64,000 nt of DNA from Pseudoflavonifractor intestinihominis (GCF_040096055.1 NZ_JBBMFK010000017.1:8580-72579), one strand, 5' to 3'; counted from the first letter of the stretch, positions 42,362 through 51,330 are shown. A program made the numbers and translations. The notes: generated by a model from the sequence alone, not told the origin.

Positions 42362-42892
42362 ATCAGCAAACAGGGTCATCAGCTCAACGAGGAGATTCGG
42401 GACAGAGAGGTCCGTCTGGTGGGCGCCGACGGCGCTCAGCTGGGCATCATGTCCGCCAGAGAGGCTCTGGAGAAGGCCATGGAGCAGGGCCTGGATCTGG
42501 TCAAGATCTCTCCCACCGCGGTTCCCCCGGTCTGCAAGCTCATGGACTACGGCAAGTTCAAGTTCGAGCAGCAGAAGCGGGAGAAGGAGGCGCGGAAGAA
42601 CCAGCGCGTGGTGGAAATCAAGGAAGTGCGCATGTCTCCCGGCATCGACGTCAACGACTTCAATGTCAAAGTCCGCAATGCGCAGAAGTTCCTGGCCGAC
42701 GGCGACCGGGTCAAGGTGACGGTCCGCTTCCGCGGCCGCGAAATGGCCCATACCGAGATCGGCAAGGATCTGCTGCTCAAGTTTGCCGAGCAGTGCGCCG
42801 ACGTGGCCACGCTGGACAAGGACCCCAAGCTGGACGGACGGCACATGTCCATCTTCCTGTCCTCCAAGGTCGGTAAGGACGCCAAGAAGTAA
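42362..42892 (+). CDS. infC: Translation initiation factor IF-3, ATC start
   Basis: This 176-residue IF-3 prevents early subunit joining and checks start codons. It has the N domain (about 1-80, with LNEEIRDREVRLVG), a Lys/Glu-rich linker, and the C domain (about 90-175). The true start is ATC at 42362, 7 bp after GGAGGTG, giving a product that begins (M)SKQGHQLNEEI. An ATG 57 bp upstream lacks a ribosome site. Rare AUU/AUC-type starts on infC are known and let IF-3 repress its own translation. Confidence 0.95.
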   Translation: MSKQGHQLNEEIRDREVRLVGADGAQLGIMSAREALEKAMEQGLDLVKISPTAVPPVCKLMDYGKFKFEQQKREKEARKNQRVVEIKEVRMSPGIDVNDFNVKVRNAQKFLADGDRVKVTVRFRGREMAHTEIGKDLLLKFAEQCADVATLDKDPKLDGRHMSIFLSSKVGKDAKK

Positions 42893-42946
42893 AACCGCCG
42901 TCCCGGCGGCTGTCCCAGGTATTTAACAGTAAAGGAGATCACTAAA

Positions 42947-43150
42947 ATGCCTAAGCTCAAAACCCACAGCGGCGCCAAGAAGCGCTTCAACCTCACCAAG
43001 AGCGGCAAGGTCAAGCGCGCCCACGCCTTCAAGTCCCACCTGCTCAACGGCCACGGCAAGGACACCAAGCGCAAGAGAGGCCTCCGCGCCGGCGCTTACG
43101 CGGACAAGACCAACGAGTCCGCCATCAAGCGCATGATTCCCTACAAATAA
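42947..43150 (+). CDS. rpmI: Ribosomal protein L35
   Basis: The 67-residue basic protein begins MPKLKTHSGAKKRF, the L35 signature, and contributes to the large ribosomal subunit. AAAGGAG precedes it. It is the second gene of the infC operon. Confidence 0.97.
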   Translation: MPKLKTHSGAKKRFNLTKSGKVKRAHAFKSHLLNGHGKDTKRKRGLRAGAYADKTNESAIKRMIPYK

Positions 43151-43240
43151 GAACCTTACCATCTCCTTCCCGGAGAGGAGGCTCGCTGAGAGCCGGAGGG
43201 GCCACCCCCTTTTACTCATAACATAGGAGGCTTTTTACAA

Positions 43241-43597
43241 ATGGCTAGAGTTAAAGGCGCGATGATGACGCGCAAGAGAAGAAATAAGGTCCTCAAGCTG
43301 GCCAAGGGCTACTGGGGCGCCAAGAGCAAGCACTTCAAGATGGCCAAAGAGCAGGTCATGAAGTCCCTGAAGTACGCCTACACCGGCCGCCGGCTGAAGA
43401 AGCGCGACTTCCGTCAGCTGTGGATCACCCGCATCAGCGCCGCCTGCAAGATGAACGGCATGAACTACTCCACCTTCATGAACGGCCTGAAGAAGGCCGG
43501 CGTGGAGATCAACCGCAAGATGCTGGCCGAGCTGGCTGTCAACGACAAGGCCGCCTTCACCGCCCTCACCGAGATGGCGAAGGCTCAGCTGGGCTAA
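43241..43597 (+). CDS. rplT: Ribosomal protein L20
   Basis: The 118-residue basic, helical protein is needed for early large-subunit assembly and is the likely repressor that binds the leader of this operon. It has the typical GYWGAKSKHFKMAKEQVMKS and RKMLAELA segments. It ends at a strong terminator. Confidence 0.97.
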   Translation: MARVKGAMMTRKRRNKVLKLAKGYWGAKSKHFKMAKEQVMKSLKYAYTGRRLKKRDFRQLWITRISAACKMNGMNYSTFMNGLKKAGVEINRKMLAELAVNDKAAFTALTEMAKAQLG

Positions 43598-43620
43598 ATC
43601 CAGATTTCAGCGCACACAGA

Positions 43621-43652
43621 GCGGGGCATGGCAGACGCCATGCCCCGCTTTT
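43621..43652 (+). terminator. Terminator of infC-rpmI-rplT
   Basis: GCGGGGCATGG and CCATGCCCCGC, then TTTT. Confidence 0.93.
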
Positions 43653-43666
43653 CCTGTCCTTTGGAC

Positions 43667-43706
43667 AAAACCGGGCCGCCCTGCTGAGGGGCGGCCCGGT
43701 TTTCTT
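43667..43706. terminator. Terminator of the hybrid kinase gene
   Basis: CCGGGCCGCCC and GGGCGGCCCGG with A/T runs on both sides, at the stop of the minus-strand kinase gene. Confidence 0.85.
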
Positions 43707-46223
43707 TTATTCGTGCTTCATACATTTCTCCAGCGCCTGGTAGAGCAGGGACACATCGATGGGCTTGGAGATGTGCCCGTTCATGCCCGCCTCGGTGGTC
43801 TTGGCGATGTCCTCGGCAAAGGCGTTGGCGGTGACGGCGATGATGGGCACCGTGGCCGCGTCCGGCTTGTCCAGCGCCCGGATGGCCCTGGCCGCCTGAC
43901 AGCCGTCCATCTCCGGCATCTGCATGTCCATCAGGATGGCGTCGATGGAGTAGGGCGCCGCCGCCTGGAAGATGCGCACCGCCTCCGCGCCGTTGACCGC
44001 CTGGAGCACCTCCACGTCGTTCATGGAGAGGATCTCGGTGGCGATCTCCATATTCAGCTCGTTGTCCTCCGCCAGGAGAATCTTCCGCCCCGCCAGCTGG
44101 AAGGGGCTGCTCTGCTCCTCCTTCTTCTCCTGGGCGTCCTCCTCCCCGGAGACCGCCTCCAGCGGCAGGGTGACGGTGAACTTGCTCCCCTTCCCCAGGG
44201 TGCTCTCCACCGAGATCTCGCCGCTCATCTGCTGCACCAGGCTCTTGACGATGGGCATACCCAGACCGGTGCCCACGGTGACGGCGCTGGTGAAGCAGGT
44301 CTCCCGGGCGTAGGGGTCAAACAGATGCTCCAGGAAGCTCTTGGACATGCCGATGCCCGTGTCCTCCACCACGATCTGGTACTTGCTGTGCCGCTGGAAG
44401 TCGAACTGGCGCACCTCCAGCCGGATGTCCGCCCCCGGATTGCTGTACTTCAGGGAGTTGGAGAGGAGGTTGTTGAGGATCTGGCCGATCTTGAACTCGT
44501 CCCCCACCACCTCCTCGTTGTGGATGTCCAGCTCGACGGAGAAGTGCTTGCCCTGGTGCTCCGCCTGGGTCCGGAAGATCCCCGCCGACTCCTCCACGTA
44601 CTGCTTCAGGTTGAAGCGCTTGTTGTTGAGGGCGTTCTTCCCCGCCTCCATCTTGGACAGCTCCAGGATGTCGTTGATGAGAGCCAGCAGCTGCTTGCCC
44701 GAGAACTCGATCTTCTGCATGTAGTCCCACATCTTGCAGCAGTCCCCCTGGCTGTTCTGAGCCAGCTGGGAGAAGCCGATGATGGCGTTGAGCGGGGTGC
44801 GCATGTCGTGGGACATGCTGCTGAAGAAATCCGACTTGGCCTTTGTGCTCTTCTTGGCCGCCTCCAGGGCCTCCTGGAGGATGATGGTGTGCTGGAGCTG
44901 CTGGCGCTTCTCGATGTCCACGTCCCGGAAGCAGAGAATCACCTCGTCGGGGGCCAGCTTCTCATCATAGAGGGTGCGGATGTTCACCCATTTATAGATC
45001 TCGCCGAAGCGGCGCCGGTAGTCGCCGCCGTAGTCGGCGATGTGCTCGCTCACCCGCTGGCGGATGCTTTCCAGCGAAAAGCTCAGCTCAAATTCCTGGT
45101 AGGTCCCCGACTCCACCACCTGCTTTACCGTGGCCAGCAGGAAGTCGTATCCTCCCGTCCGGGGCATCTGGGACTCCAGATCCCTGGACATCTTGATGGC
45201 CTCATAGGTCCCTTCGCGGAAGTTCACCCGGTAGACGGCGTAAAAGGAGTCGCTGAGAATCCGAATGGTGTTGCCCGCCTTTTTAATCCGCTTGTTCTGC
45301 TGCAAATCCCGGATCACCATGGCGGTCAGCACCGCAAAGAGCAGCACCGCCACCCCGGCCAGCAGATTCACCACCATGTTCCGGTCCCCCATCAGGATGG
45401 TCCTGATGGGGATGGTCATAATGACCGTCCAGCCGTTGCTCATGGTGGAGTAGTACACGCCCCGCTCCACGCCCTCCATATCTGTGATGGAGGTGTCGTA
45501 TGCAAAGAGGGAGCCGTCCCTTATCCCCTCCATCAGATAATCGGCGTACATCTGCAGGGTCTTCTCATCCGTCTGCCACCTGGTCACCGTGTACAGCAGC
45601 GTGCCGTTGGTGTCGCACAGATAGTAGGAGCTGTTGCCGGGCAGGGTCTGGGTGGTGTTGTGGAGGCCCTGGCTGTGGATGTACACGTCCATGGCCAGCA
45701 CGTCGCCGCTGCGTGCCAGCGCCTTGGAGATGGTGAACACCGGCTCGCCGGTGATGGCGTCCTGATACACGTCGCTGAACACCACCTCGCCCCCGGCCGC
45801 CAGCGCGTCCTGGTACCAATCCGTGGACCGGTAGTCGTAGGCGGCGTCCCCGTCCCACGGGTTGGCCGCCACGATCTCCCCGTCGATCACCGCGTAGGGG
45901 TCCACCATGTTCTCCCCCAGCATCACGGTCAGCTTGGAGAAATAGTCCTGGAGCCAGCTCTGGACCTCGCTGCCGTTGCCCGCGTCACTGTCAATCTCGT
46001 CCACGTACTGGGCGGCCAGGATGATGATCTGGCGGAAGCTGTCCAGATGCATCTCCTCCTCCACCGCGTAGCTCTTGGCCAGGGCCATGCCCAAATTCTG
46101 GGTGTTCTCCAGCAGCTTCACCCGGACCAGAAACACGCTGAACAGGAGCAGCACAGCCACCAGGACCAGCATGAGAATGCTCAGCGCTGTGTTGGACGAG
46201 ACGGAAATCTTTTTCTCTTTCAA
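43707..46223 (-). CDS. Hybrid histidine kinase with receiver domain
   Basis: This 838-residue protein has a membrane helix (about 13-33), a long extracellular Cache-like sensor (about 40-275), a second helix (about 280-300), a PAS-like region (about 320-440), HisKA with SHDMRTPLNAIIG, HATPase (NLLSNSLKYS, DTGIGM, GTGLGMPI), and a receiver domain (about 715-836) with phospho-Asp in DAILMDMQMPEMDG. It starts with TTG, 49 bp after the cardiolipin synthase gene. Role unknown; phosphotransfer must go to a separate regulator or HPt. Confidence 0.93.
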   Translation of the reverse strand: MKEKKISVSSNTALSILMLVLVAVLLLFSVFLVRVKLLENTQNLGMALAKSYAVEEEMHLDSFRQIIILAAQYVDEIDSDAGNGSEVQSWLQDYFSKLTVMLGENMVDPYAVIDGEIVAANPWDGDAAYDYRSTDWYQDALAAGGEVVFSDVYQDAITGEPVFTISKALARSGDVLAMDVYIHSQGLHNTTQTLPGNSSYYLCDTNGTLLYTVTRWQTDEKTLQMYADYLMEGIRDGSLFAYDTSITDMEGVERGVYYSTMSNGWTVIMTIPIRTILMGDRNMVVNLLAGVAVLLFAVLTAMVIRDLQQNKRIKKAGNTIRILSDSFYAVYRVNFREGTYEAIKMSRDLESQMPRTGGYDFLLATVKQVVESGTYQEFELSFSLESIRQRVSEHIADYGGDYRRRFGEIYKWVNIRTLYDEKLAPDEVILCFRDVDIEKRQQLQHTIILQEALEAAKKSTKAKSDFFSSMSHDMRTPLNAIIGFSQLAQNSQGDCCKMWDYMQKIEFSGKQLLALINDILELSKMEAGKNALNNKRFNLKQYVEESAGIFRTQAEHQGKHFSVELDIHNEEVVGDEFKIGQILNNLLSNSLKYSNPGADIRLEVRQFDFQRHSKYQIVVEDTGIGMSKSFLEHLFDPYARETCFTSAVTVGTGLGMPIVKSLVQQMSGEISVESTLGKGSKFTVTLPLEAVSGEEDAQEKKEEQSSPFQLAGRKILLAEDNELNMEIATEILSMNDVEVLQAVNGAEAVRIFQAAAPYSIDAILMDMQMPEMDGCQAARAIRALDKPDAATVPIIAVTANAFAEDIAKTTEAGMNGHISKPIDVSLLYQALEKCMKHE

Positions 46224-46272
46224 GGCAAAGTCCTCCCTGTGTATCCCGGAGCAGCTCCGGGGAGATGAGCCG

Positions 46273-47814
46273 TCACAGCAGCGGCGCGAACAGCCGCAGC
46301 AGGCACTGGCCCACCCGCAGCACGGCGGAGCGGCCCGAGCTGTACTGCCCGGTCACCTCCCGGCACTGGGGGAAGGTGTTCCGGAAATCCTCCTCCACCT
46401 GCTTCACCGCGGCGCAGCCGTGGAAGAGCACCGCGTTCTCAAAGTGCAGGTACAGGCTGCGGTAGTCCATGTTGATGGTGCCCACCACGGCGGTCTCCCC
46501 GTCGGCCACGCACTGCTTGGCGTGGATGAACCCGGGGGTGTACTCGTAGATGCGCACGCCGCTGCGGGCCAGCCCGGCGTAGTAGGACCGGGTGACGCTG
46601 TACACCAGCTTCTTGTCCGGGATGCCGGGGGTGATGATGCGCACGTCCACCCCCCGCCGGGCCGCCAGACCCAGGGCACGGTTCATCTCGTCGCTGATGA
46701 TGAGGTAGGGCGTGGTGAACCACACCCGTTCCCTGGCCCCCTCGGCCATGCTCAGATACACGTTCTCCCCCACGAACTCCTGGTCCAGGGGGCTGTCGGC
46801 GTAGGGCTGGACAAAGCCGCCCTCCCTGCTCTGATAGGGCACCGGCGCCAGGTAGGCGCTCACGTCTCCGTCGGTGGGGCGGATGGCGTTCCACATCTCC
46901 AGGAACTGGGCCGTCAGACTGGTCACCGCGTCCCCCTCCAGCCGGATGCCGGTGTCCTTCCAGCGGCCGAAGGGGTGGGTCAGGTTGAAGTACTCGTCGG
47001 CCAGATTGTACCCGCCGGTGAACCCCACCGCGCCGTCGATGACCGTGATCTTCCGGTGGTCCCGGTTGTTCAGAAACACGTTGAACACCGGGATGACCGG
47101 ATTGAACACCCGGCACTGCACCCCCACCTGCTCCATCCGGCGGATAAAGTCCCGGTTGATGAAGCCGATGCTGCCGATGTCGTCGTAGATAAAGCGGACC
47201 TCCACGCCCTGGGCCGCCTTGCGGGCCAGCACGTCCTTCAGCCGGCCGAAGGCCGCGCCCTCCTGTACCGCGTGGTACTCCATGAAGATGAACCGCTCCG
47301 CCCGCTCCAGGTCGCGGAGCTGGGCCTCCAGCCCGTCGGCGGCGTCGGCGTAAAAGTCCACGTCCGTGTTCCGGCACAGTGGGAAGCCCCCGTACCGCTG
47401 CAGGTAGCCGGCCAGATTGCCCGCCGGGCCCCCCTGGGCCTTCAGCTCCTCCACCACGTCCGGCCGGACGGGCACACCCTTGGCCAGGGTCTGGTGCACC
47501 GCTTCAAACCGCCGGGCCATCCGCCGGGTGGCGCCCGACCGGCCCATCAGCAGGTACAGGCACACCCCCAGCACCGGGAATGCCAGCAAAAGCAGCATCC
47601 ACGGCATCTTGAAGGCCGCATTGGTGTGTTTTCCGTACAGCTTCAGCACGATCACCAGGGCCGCCAGACGGGTGACGGCACTGAGGATGGCCGAATACTC
47701 GTTGAGCCTGATGTAGAGCAGGACGATCCAAAGTACCTCCAGCAGGATGCACAGTCCCACAAATACCAGGCGGCCGATGCTGTTCTGCACGCTGGTCTTC
47801 TGTTCCGCTGTCAT
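46273..47814 (-). CDS. cls: Cardiolipin synthase (phospholipase D family)
   Basis: This 513-residue membrane enzyme condenses two phosphatidylglycerols into cardiolipin. Two hydrophobic segments near the N-terminus (about 10-30 and 40-62) precede two PLD motifs: HRKITVIDG with GFTGGYNL, and HAKQCVADGETAVVGTINMD. Both HKD motifs are intact. It has its own promoter (47857-47885). Confidence 0.95.
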   Translation of the reverse strand: MTAEQKTSVQNSIGRLVFVGLCILLEVLWIVLLYIRLNEYSAILSAVTRLAALVIVLKLYGKHTNAAFKMPWMLLLLAFPVLGVCLYLLMGRSGATRRMARRFEAVHQTLAKGVPVRPDVVEELKAQGGPAGNLAGYLQRYGGFPLCRNTDVDFYADAADGLEAQLRDLERAERFIFMEYHAVQEGAAFGRLKDVLARKAAQGVEVRFIYDDIGSIGFINRDFIRRMEQVGVQCRVFNPVIPVFNVFLNNRDHRKITVIDGAVGFTGGYNLADEYFNLTHPFGRWKDTGIRLEGDAVTSLTAQFLEMWNAIRPTDGDVSAYLAPVPYQSREGGFVQPYADSPLDQEFVGENVYLSMAEGARERVWFTTPYLIISDEMNRALGLAARRGVDVRIITPGIPDKKLVYSVTRSYYAGLARSGVRIYEYTPGFIHAKQCVADGETAVVGTINMDYRSLYLHFENAVLFHGCAAVKQVEEDFRNTFPQCREVTGQYSSGRSAVLRVGQCLLRLFAPLL

Positions 47815-47856
47815 AGAACCCCTTCTCTCCCGCCCTTTTCCGGGTGTTACGGCACG

Positions 47857-47885
47857 ATTATACCAAATCCCCGTCTTTTTGTTAA
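47857..47885 (-). promoter_or_regulatory. cls promoter
   Basis: Minus strand TTAACA, 17 bp, TATAAT. Confidence 0.82.
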
Positions 47886-47901
47886 GTCCCGGCTTTCATG
47901 G

Positions 47902-47946
47902 AAACAGCCTGCGGCCCCCTGTTCAGGCGCCGCAGGCTGTTTTCTC
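47902..47946. terminator. Terminator after the CmpB-type gene
   Basis: AAACAGCCTGCGGC pairs with GCCGCAGGCTGTTTT at the stop of the minus-strand gene. Confidence 0.85.
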
Positions 47947-47950
47947 TTAT

Positions 47951-49273
47951 TTACTCCTCCACCAGAATGGCGTTGGGATAGACCTTTGCGATCCGCTCGT
48001 CGGGGTAGTGGCGGTCCAGGAAGTCGGAGAGGATGGTGGTGGGTGCGTCGGGCGCGGTCTGCCGCTGGTTGTACCGGGCCAGGGCCAGCGCCGACAGCGC
48101 CATGTTGCACACCATGAACACAATCAGCACCCAGGTGCCGATCCGGCCAATCTTGGGCGGAATGCGCTCGATCAGGCCGGAGAGCACGGGGTAGATGCCC
48201 TTGAGCCACACCACCGCCGCAATGCCCCAGAAGAAGCAGTAGAGCAGGTTGATACGTCCCCCCAGGTTGAAGGGGAGGTGGCTGTAATCCCAGAACACGG
48301 TGCCGAACGCCAACTCGGTGAACACGCTGCACGCATACTCGTAGGCGCCGCCCAGGATGGTGCCCGCCAGGAAGATGTACCGGTCGCTGCGGTCCTTGTA
48401 CTTGTAGAGCACGGCGGTGAACATCACCGCCCCCAGGCCCCACACCACGCTGAAGGCGCCGTAGATCAGACTGCTCCGGCTCATCCACACCCCCGCCGTC
48501 ACCCGGCAGAACAGCGTCTCGATGATATCCCCCAGAAAGGCGGCGATGACAAAGAGCCACACCAGCTTGTGGAAGCAGCAGCCCTCGGCAAAGACGCCGC
48601 GCTTTTCTTCCCGCTCTGTCTGGGCCTCCAGCAGCTTTTCCGCCTCCAGCTCGTGGGCCCGGAGGACCCGGCGCTGGACCCGGCGGGTGATAGCGTTGCC
48701 GAACACGTCGGACAGGTCCCGGAAGTTCTCCGACAGCCGGGCCAGGCGCCGCAGCCGGAAGCGGAGCTGGAGCACCGACACCAGGGACACCACAAAGTCC
48801 ACCGCCACCACGCCCCAGCACACCAGCAGGGCGATCAGCCCGGCCAGTCTGGGGATACGGTCCAGCACCCCGGCCAGCAGGGGGTCCAGGAACCAGATGG
48901 ACGCCAGGGCCAGCAGGCCCCACACCAGCAGCAGCGGGAAGAAGATGTAGCCCTCGAACTGGAACCGGTGCCTGGTATAGTCCCACCAGCGGCGGTGGAA
49001 GATGCGCTCCAGCAGGAACCCGGTGACAAAGGTGACGGCTGCGGCGATGACCGCGCCGCCCACCACCAGAAAGACCGGGTGATCCGCCAGCTCAGGCAGG
49101 AAGATGGCGAAGAGCACCGCGCCGAAGCCGTAGGACGGTTTGAGCGGCAGGTTGAGAAAGCCGCTGTTGACAAAGATGTGCCGCCGCACCGCGGCCGCCG
49201 CCACGCTGACGCACCATCCTGCCAGGGAGTAGACCAGGAAAAACCAGGCCAACTGATAGAGCGTATAATACAT
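47951..49273 (-). CDS. Duplicated CmpB-type membrane protein
   Basis: This 440-residue membrane protein contains two copies of the ABC_trans_CmpB (PF06541-like) unit. The first half has WWDY-TRHRFQFEGYIF and the second has FWDYSHLPFNLGGRINL, each after a GxxYEY/GFLLERIF-type segment. The halves are joined by a charged cytoplasmic stretch (about 175-230). Despite the family name no ATPase partner is encoded nearby. Function is unknown. AAAGGAG precedes the ATG. Confidence 0.8.
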   Translation of the reverse strand: MYYTLYQLAWFFLVYSLAGWCVSVAAAAVRRHIFVNSGFLNLPLKPSYGFGAVLFAIFLPELADHPVFLVVGGAVIAAAVTFVTGFLLERIFHRRWWDYTRHRFQFEGYIFFPLLLVWGLLALASIWFLDPLLAGVLDRIPRLAGLIALLVCWGVVAVDFVVSLVSVLQLRFRLRRLARLSENFRDLSDVFGNAITRRVQRRVLRAHELEAEKLLEAQTEREEKRGVFAEGCCFHKLVWLFVIAAFLGDIIETLFCRVTAGVWMSRSSLIYGAFSVVWGLGAVMFTAVLYKYKDRSDRYIFLAGTILGGAYEYACSVFTELAFGTVFWDYSHLPFNLGGRINLLYCFFWGIAAVVWLKGIYPVLSGLIERIPPKIGRIGTWVLIVFMVCNMALSALALARYNQRQTAPDAPTTILSDFLDRHYPDERIAKVYPNAILVEE

Positions 49274-49321
49274 AACGTCTCTCCTTTCGGAGGCGCTGAG
49301 CCCTTCGCGCCCTCACGGGCT

Positions 49322-49350
49322 ATTCTGCCATACTTTTTCCCCCATTGCAA
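49322..49350 (-). promoter_or_regulatory. Promoter of the CmpB-type gene
   Basis: Minus strand TTGCAA, 17 bp, CAGAAT, about 50 bp before the ATG. Confidence 0.6.
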
Positions 49351-49381
49351 CCCGCGTTTATGGCCCTGCGCAAACTTCTCC

Positions 49382-49410
49382 TTGAAATGGCGCGCGGTTT
49401 CCTGTATAAT
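49382..49410 (+). promoter_or_regulatory. tRNA-Leu promoter
   Basis: TTGAAA, 17 bp, TATAAT, 44 bp before the tRNA. Confidence 0.85.
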
Positions 49411-49453
49411 ATACCGTAACGCAGCCGGAGGCCATGATCCTCCCCCTTAATAT

Positions 49454-49540
49454 GCCGGTGTGATGAAATTGGTAGACGTAGCGGATTCAAAATCCGCCGG
49501 TGGCGACACCGTGTGGGTTCGAGCCCCACCACCGGTACCA
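49454..49540 (+). tRNA. tRNA-Leu(CAA)
   Basis: An 87-nt class II tRNA with acceptor GCCGGTG/CACCGGT, anticodon stem GCGGA/TCCGC with loop TTCAAAA (anticodon CAA, reading UUG), a long variable arm (CGGTGGCGACACCG), TTCGAGCC in the T-loop region and an encoded CCA end. Confidence 0.96.
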
Positions 49541-49542
49541 CG

Positions 49543-49579
49543 TCGGAGCAAGCTCTGTATCGCTTGCTCCGATTTTTTT
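49543..49579 (+). terminator. tRNA-Leu terminator
   Basis: TCGGAGCAAGC and GCTTGCTCCGA followed by TTTTTTT. Confidence 0.92.
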
Positions 49580-49774
49580 CAAAAGTCAGAGCGCGCTCAC
49601 GCCGCTGCTCCTCCTTTCCAAAGCGAACCCGCTTCGCCGGGCTTCGATTTGGCATTGGGTGCAAACCTGAAAGCTGCGGCATCTATACTGTTGCGATGTT
49701 CCATGTCGGGGCAAAGTCCGGCTTTGCTCCGGCGTTTTTTATTCTCCCGGCAAAATTGACTGCGAGGTGGAGAT
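49580..49774 (+). other. Spacer between tRNA-Leu and the NUDIX gene, with a second hairpin
   Basis: No gene is seen. GGGGCAAAG and CTTTGCTCC (about 49709-49733) form a stem followed by a T run near 49736-49741, resembling another terminator and echoing the GGAGCAA/TTGCTCC motif of the tRNA terminator. The segment may be the eroded edge of an insertion at the tRNA. Confidence 0.4.
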
Positions 49775-50251
49775 ATGGATATTTCATTTGAATCCGGGAA
49801 TGAAAAATTCAATTACAGAGTATGTGCCATCATTCTGAATGACGGCAAGATTTTGGCCATGCACGATGAACGCTCCCCCTATTTCTATCTGCCCGGCGGA
49901 CGTGTCAAACTGGGTGAAACGGCAGAAGATGCCGTCACCAGAGAAATAGAAGAAGAATTAAATATTACAGCCAAGATTGTCCGTCCTCTTTGGTTCAATC
50001 AGGGCTTTTTCAAAGAGGATGTTGATGGCCTGCACTACCATGAGGTCTGTATTTATTTTCTGATGGACATTTCACATACTGACCTGCTTGATAAAGGCGA
50101 CAGGTTTTTTATACGGGAAGGAAGTCACCAGCATACTTTTGAGTGGCTGAAATACGAACAATTACAGCACGAATATTTTTATCCGCTCTTTTTGAAAAAG
50201 GACATCTTTGATTTGCCCCAGACGTTCACAATTCGCACCGAATATGAATGA
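49775..50251 (+). CDS. NUDIX hydrolase
   Basis: The 158-residue protein has the full NUDIX box: GGRVKLGETAEDAVTREIEE (about residues 41-60) with the catalytic REIEEE step just after. It should hydrolyse a nucleoside diphosphate linked to another group; the substrate is not predictable. It is noticeably AT-richer than the window average. GAGGTGGAG precedes the ATG. It and the GNAT gene form a small AT-rich pair after the tRNA, suggesting acquisition. Confidence 0.88.
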   Translation: MDISFESGNEKFNYRVCAIILNDGKILAMHDERSPYFYLPGGRVKLGETAEDAVTREIEEELNITAKIVRPLWFNQGFFKEDVDGLHYHEVCIYFLMDISHTDLLDKGDRFFIREGSHQHTFEWLKYEQLQHEYFYPLFLKKDIFDLPQTFTIRTEYE

Positions 50252-50306
50252 CCTCCCATCATCTTCAGAGAAATATGGACCATTTTAATTGCTGCGAGGC
50301 GTAAAT

Positions 50307-50927
50307 ATGATTACAGAAAGCCAATACCTTGCCAATCCGTGCAGAGCGGCGTCCCTCCCCTACTGGAAGGCAAAAAGCATGGTTCTGCCGGAGGGAATCC
50401 TCATCATACATGACGATGATTTCCGTCCGCCGGAGTTTGCGCAGTACACGGACGAGCCGTATTTTCGCCTGTTCCACAGTCTGAAGCACCTGTCCCCTCC
50501 CCAGCTGCCGGAGGGGTTCCGCTTATGTGATATTACCTTGCGGGAATATGCGGACCATATCAACAGCTGCTATGATGATATCGGTGTTTCAGAGTCTGAA
50601 CTGTATCGCTCCACCACGCGGCCGGTGTATGACGCCGGACTGTGGATCGCTGTGAAGGAGGAGCGGACCGGCGCAATTGCCGCGACCGGCATTGGAGAAC
50701 TGGACCGTGAAATCGGCGAGGGGATCCTGGAGTGGATCCAGGTATCTCAGGCGTATCGCGGGCGCGGGCTGGGCCGTTCCCTCGTCTCCGAACTGCTGTG
50801 GCGGATGCGCGGCTCGGCCAGCTTTGCCACGGTATCCGGTCAATGCGGCAATCCGACGAATCCGGAGCGGCTCTACCGGAAGTGCGGATTCGCCGGCAGC
50901 GATATATGGCATGTACTGAGGAGATAA
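50307..50927 (+). CDS. GNAT-family N-acetyltransferase
   Basis: This 206-residue protein has the acetyl-CoA motif QVSQAYRGRGLGRSLV near residues 146-161 and a typical GNAT C-terminus (NPERLYRKCGF). Its N-terminal 90 residues are extra and unassigned. The substrate is unknown. The ATG at 50307 follows GAGG at normal spacing; an upstream start lacks one. Confidence 0.82.
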   Translation: MITESQYLANPCRAASLPYWKAKSMVLPEGILIIHDDDFRPPEFAQYTDEPYFRLFHSLKHLSPPQLPEGFRLCDITLREYADHINSCYDDIGVSESELYRSTTRPVYDAGLWIAVKEERTGAIAATGIGELDREIGEGILEWIQVSQAYRGRGLGRSLVSELLWRMRGSASFATVSGQCGNPTNPERLYRKCGFAGSDIWHVLRR

Positions 50928-50952
50928 GCCGCTCACCGCTCCAAAACAGCGC

Positions 50953-50991
50953 AAAACCGGGGGACACGTCGATGTGTCCCCCGGTTTTTTA
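50953..50991. terminator. Bidirectional terminator
   Basis: AAAACCGGGGGACAC and GTGTCCCCCGGTTTT form a 15-bp stem between the convergent GNAT and lipoprotein genes. Confidence 0.93.
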
Positions 50992-50994
50992 TCC

Positions 50995-51330
50995 TTACTG
51001 CTTCACCAGCTTGGTGGCCACGGGCGTGGCGTTCTCGTCGCCCAGCACGCCGGTGTAGGTCACCTCCACCTTGTCGCCCTCGGCGAAGGTGCTGGCGTCC
51101 AGGCCCTTGTCAAAGTCAAAGATCTGATAGTCGCCGTTGTCCAGCAGCAGCACCAGATAGTCGTCCATCCGATTGATGGTGCCGGTGATGGTGGAGGTCT
51201 TGATCTCCATCATACCGCTCTCGCTGGGCGCGGGAGAGGCGGACTGCTTGCCGGGGAGGCCCAGCTTGGAACAGGAGGCCAGGGAGAGCACCAGAGCGGC
51301 GCCCAGGATCACGGTAGCGATTCGTTTCAT
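50995..51330 (-). CDS. Small lipoprotein with OB-like fold
   Basis: This 111-residue exported lipoprotein has a signal peptide with lipobox SLASC (Cys20), a Ser/Pro-rich linker (about 28-40), and a compact beta-rich domain (about 43-111, TSTITGTINRMDDYLVLLLDN and VEVTYTGVL) like small OB-fold surface proteins. Function unknown. The ATG at 51330 follows AAAGGA; the promoter (-10 at 51395-51400) rules out the longest open frame. Confidence 0.75.
   Translation of the reverse strand: MKRIATVILGAALVLSLASCSKLGLPGKQSASPAPSESGMMEIKTSTITGTINRMDDYLVLLLDNGDYQIFDFDKGLDASTFAEGDKVEVTYTGVLGDENATPVATKLVKQ

Noticed and set aside
49454..49579. tRNA-Leu 3' end as a confirmed phage attachment site
   Set aside because: No integrase and no downstream repeat of the tRNA end were found in the following kilobases.
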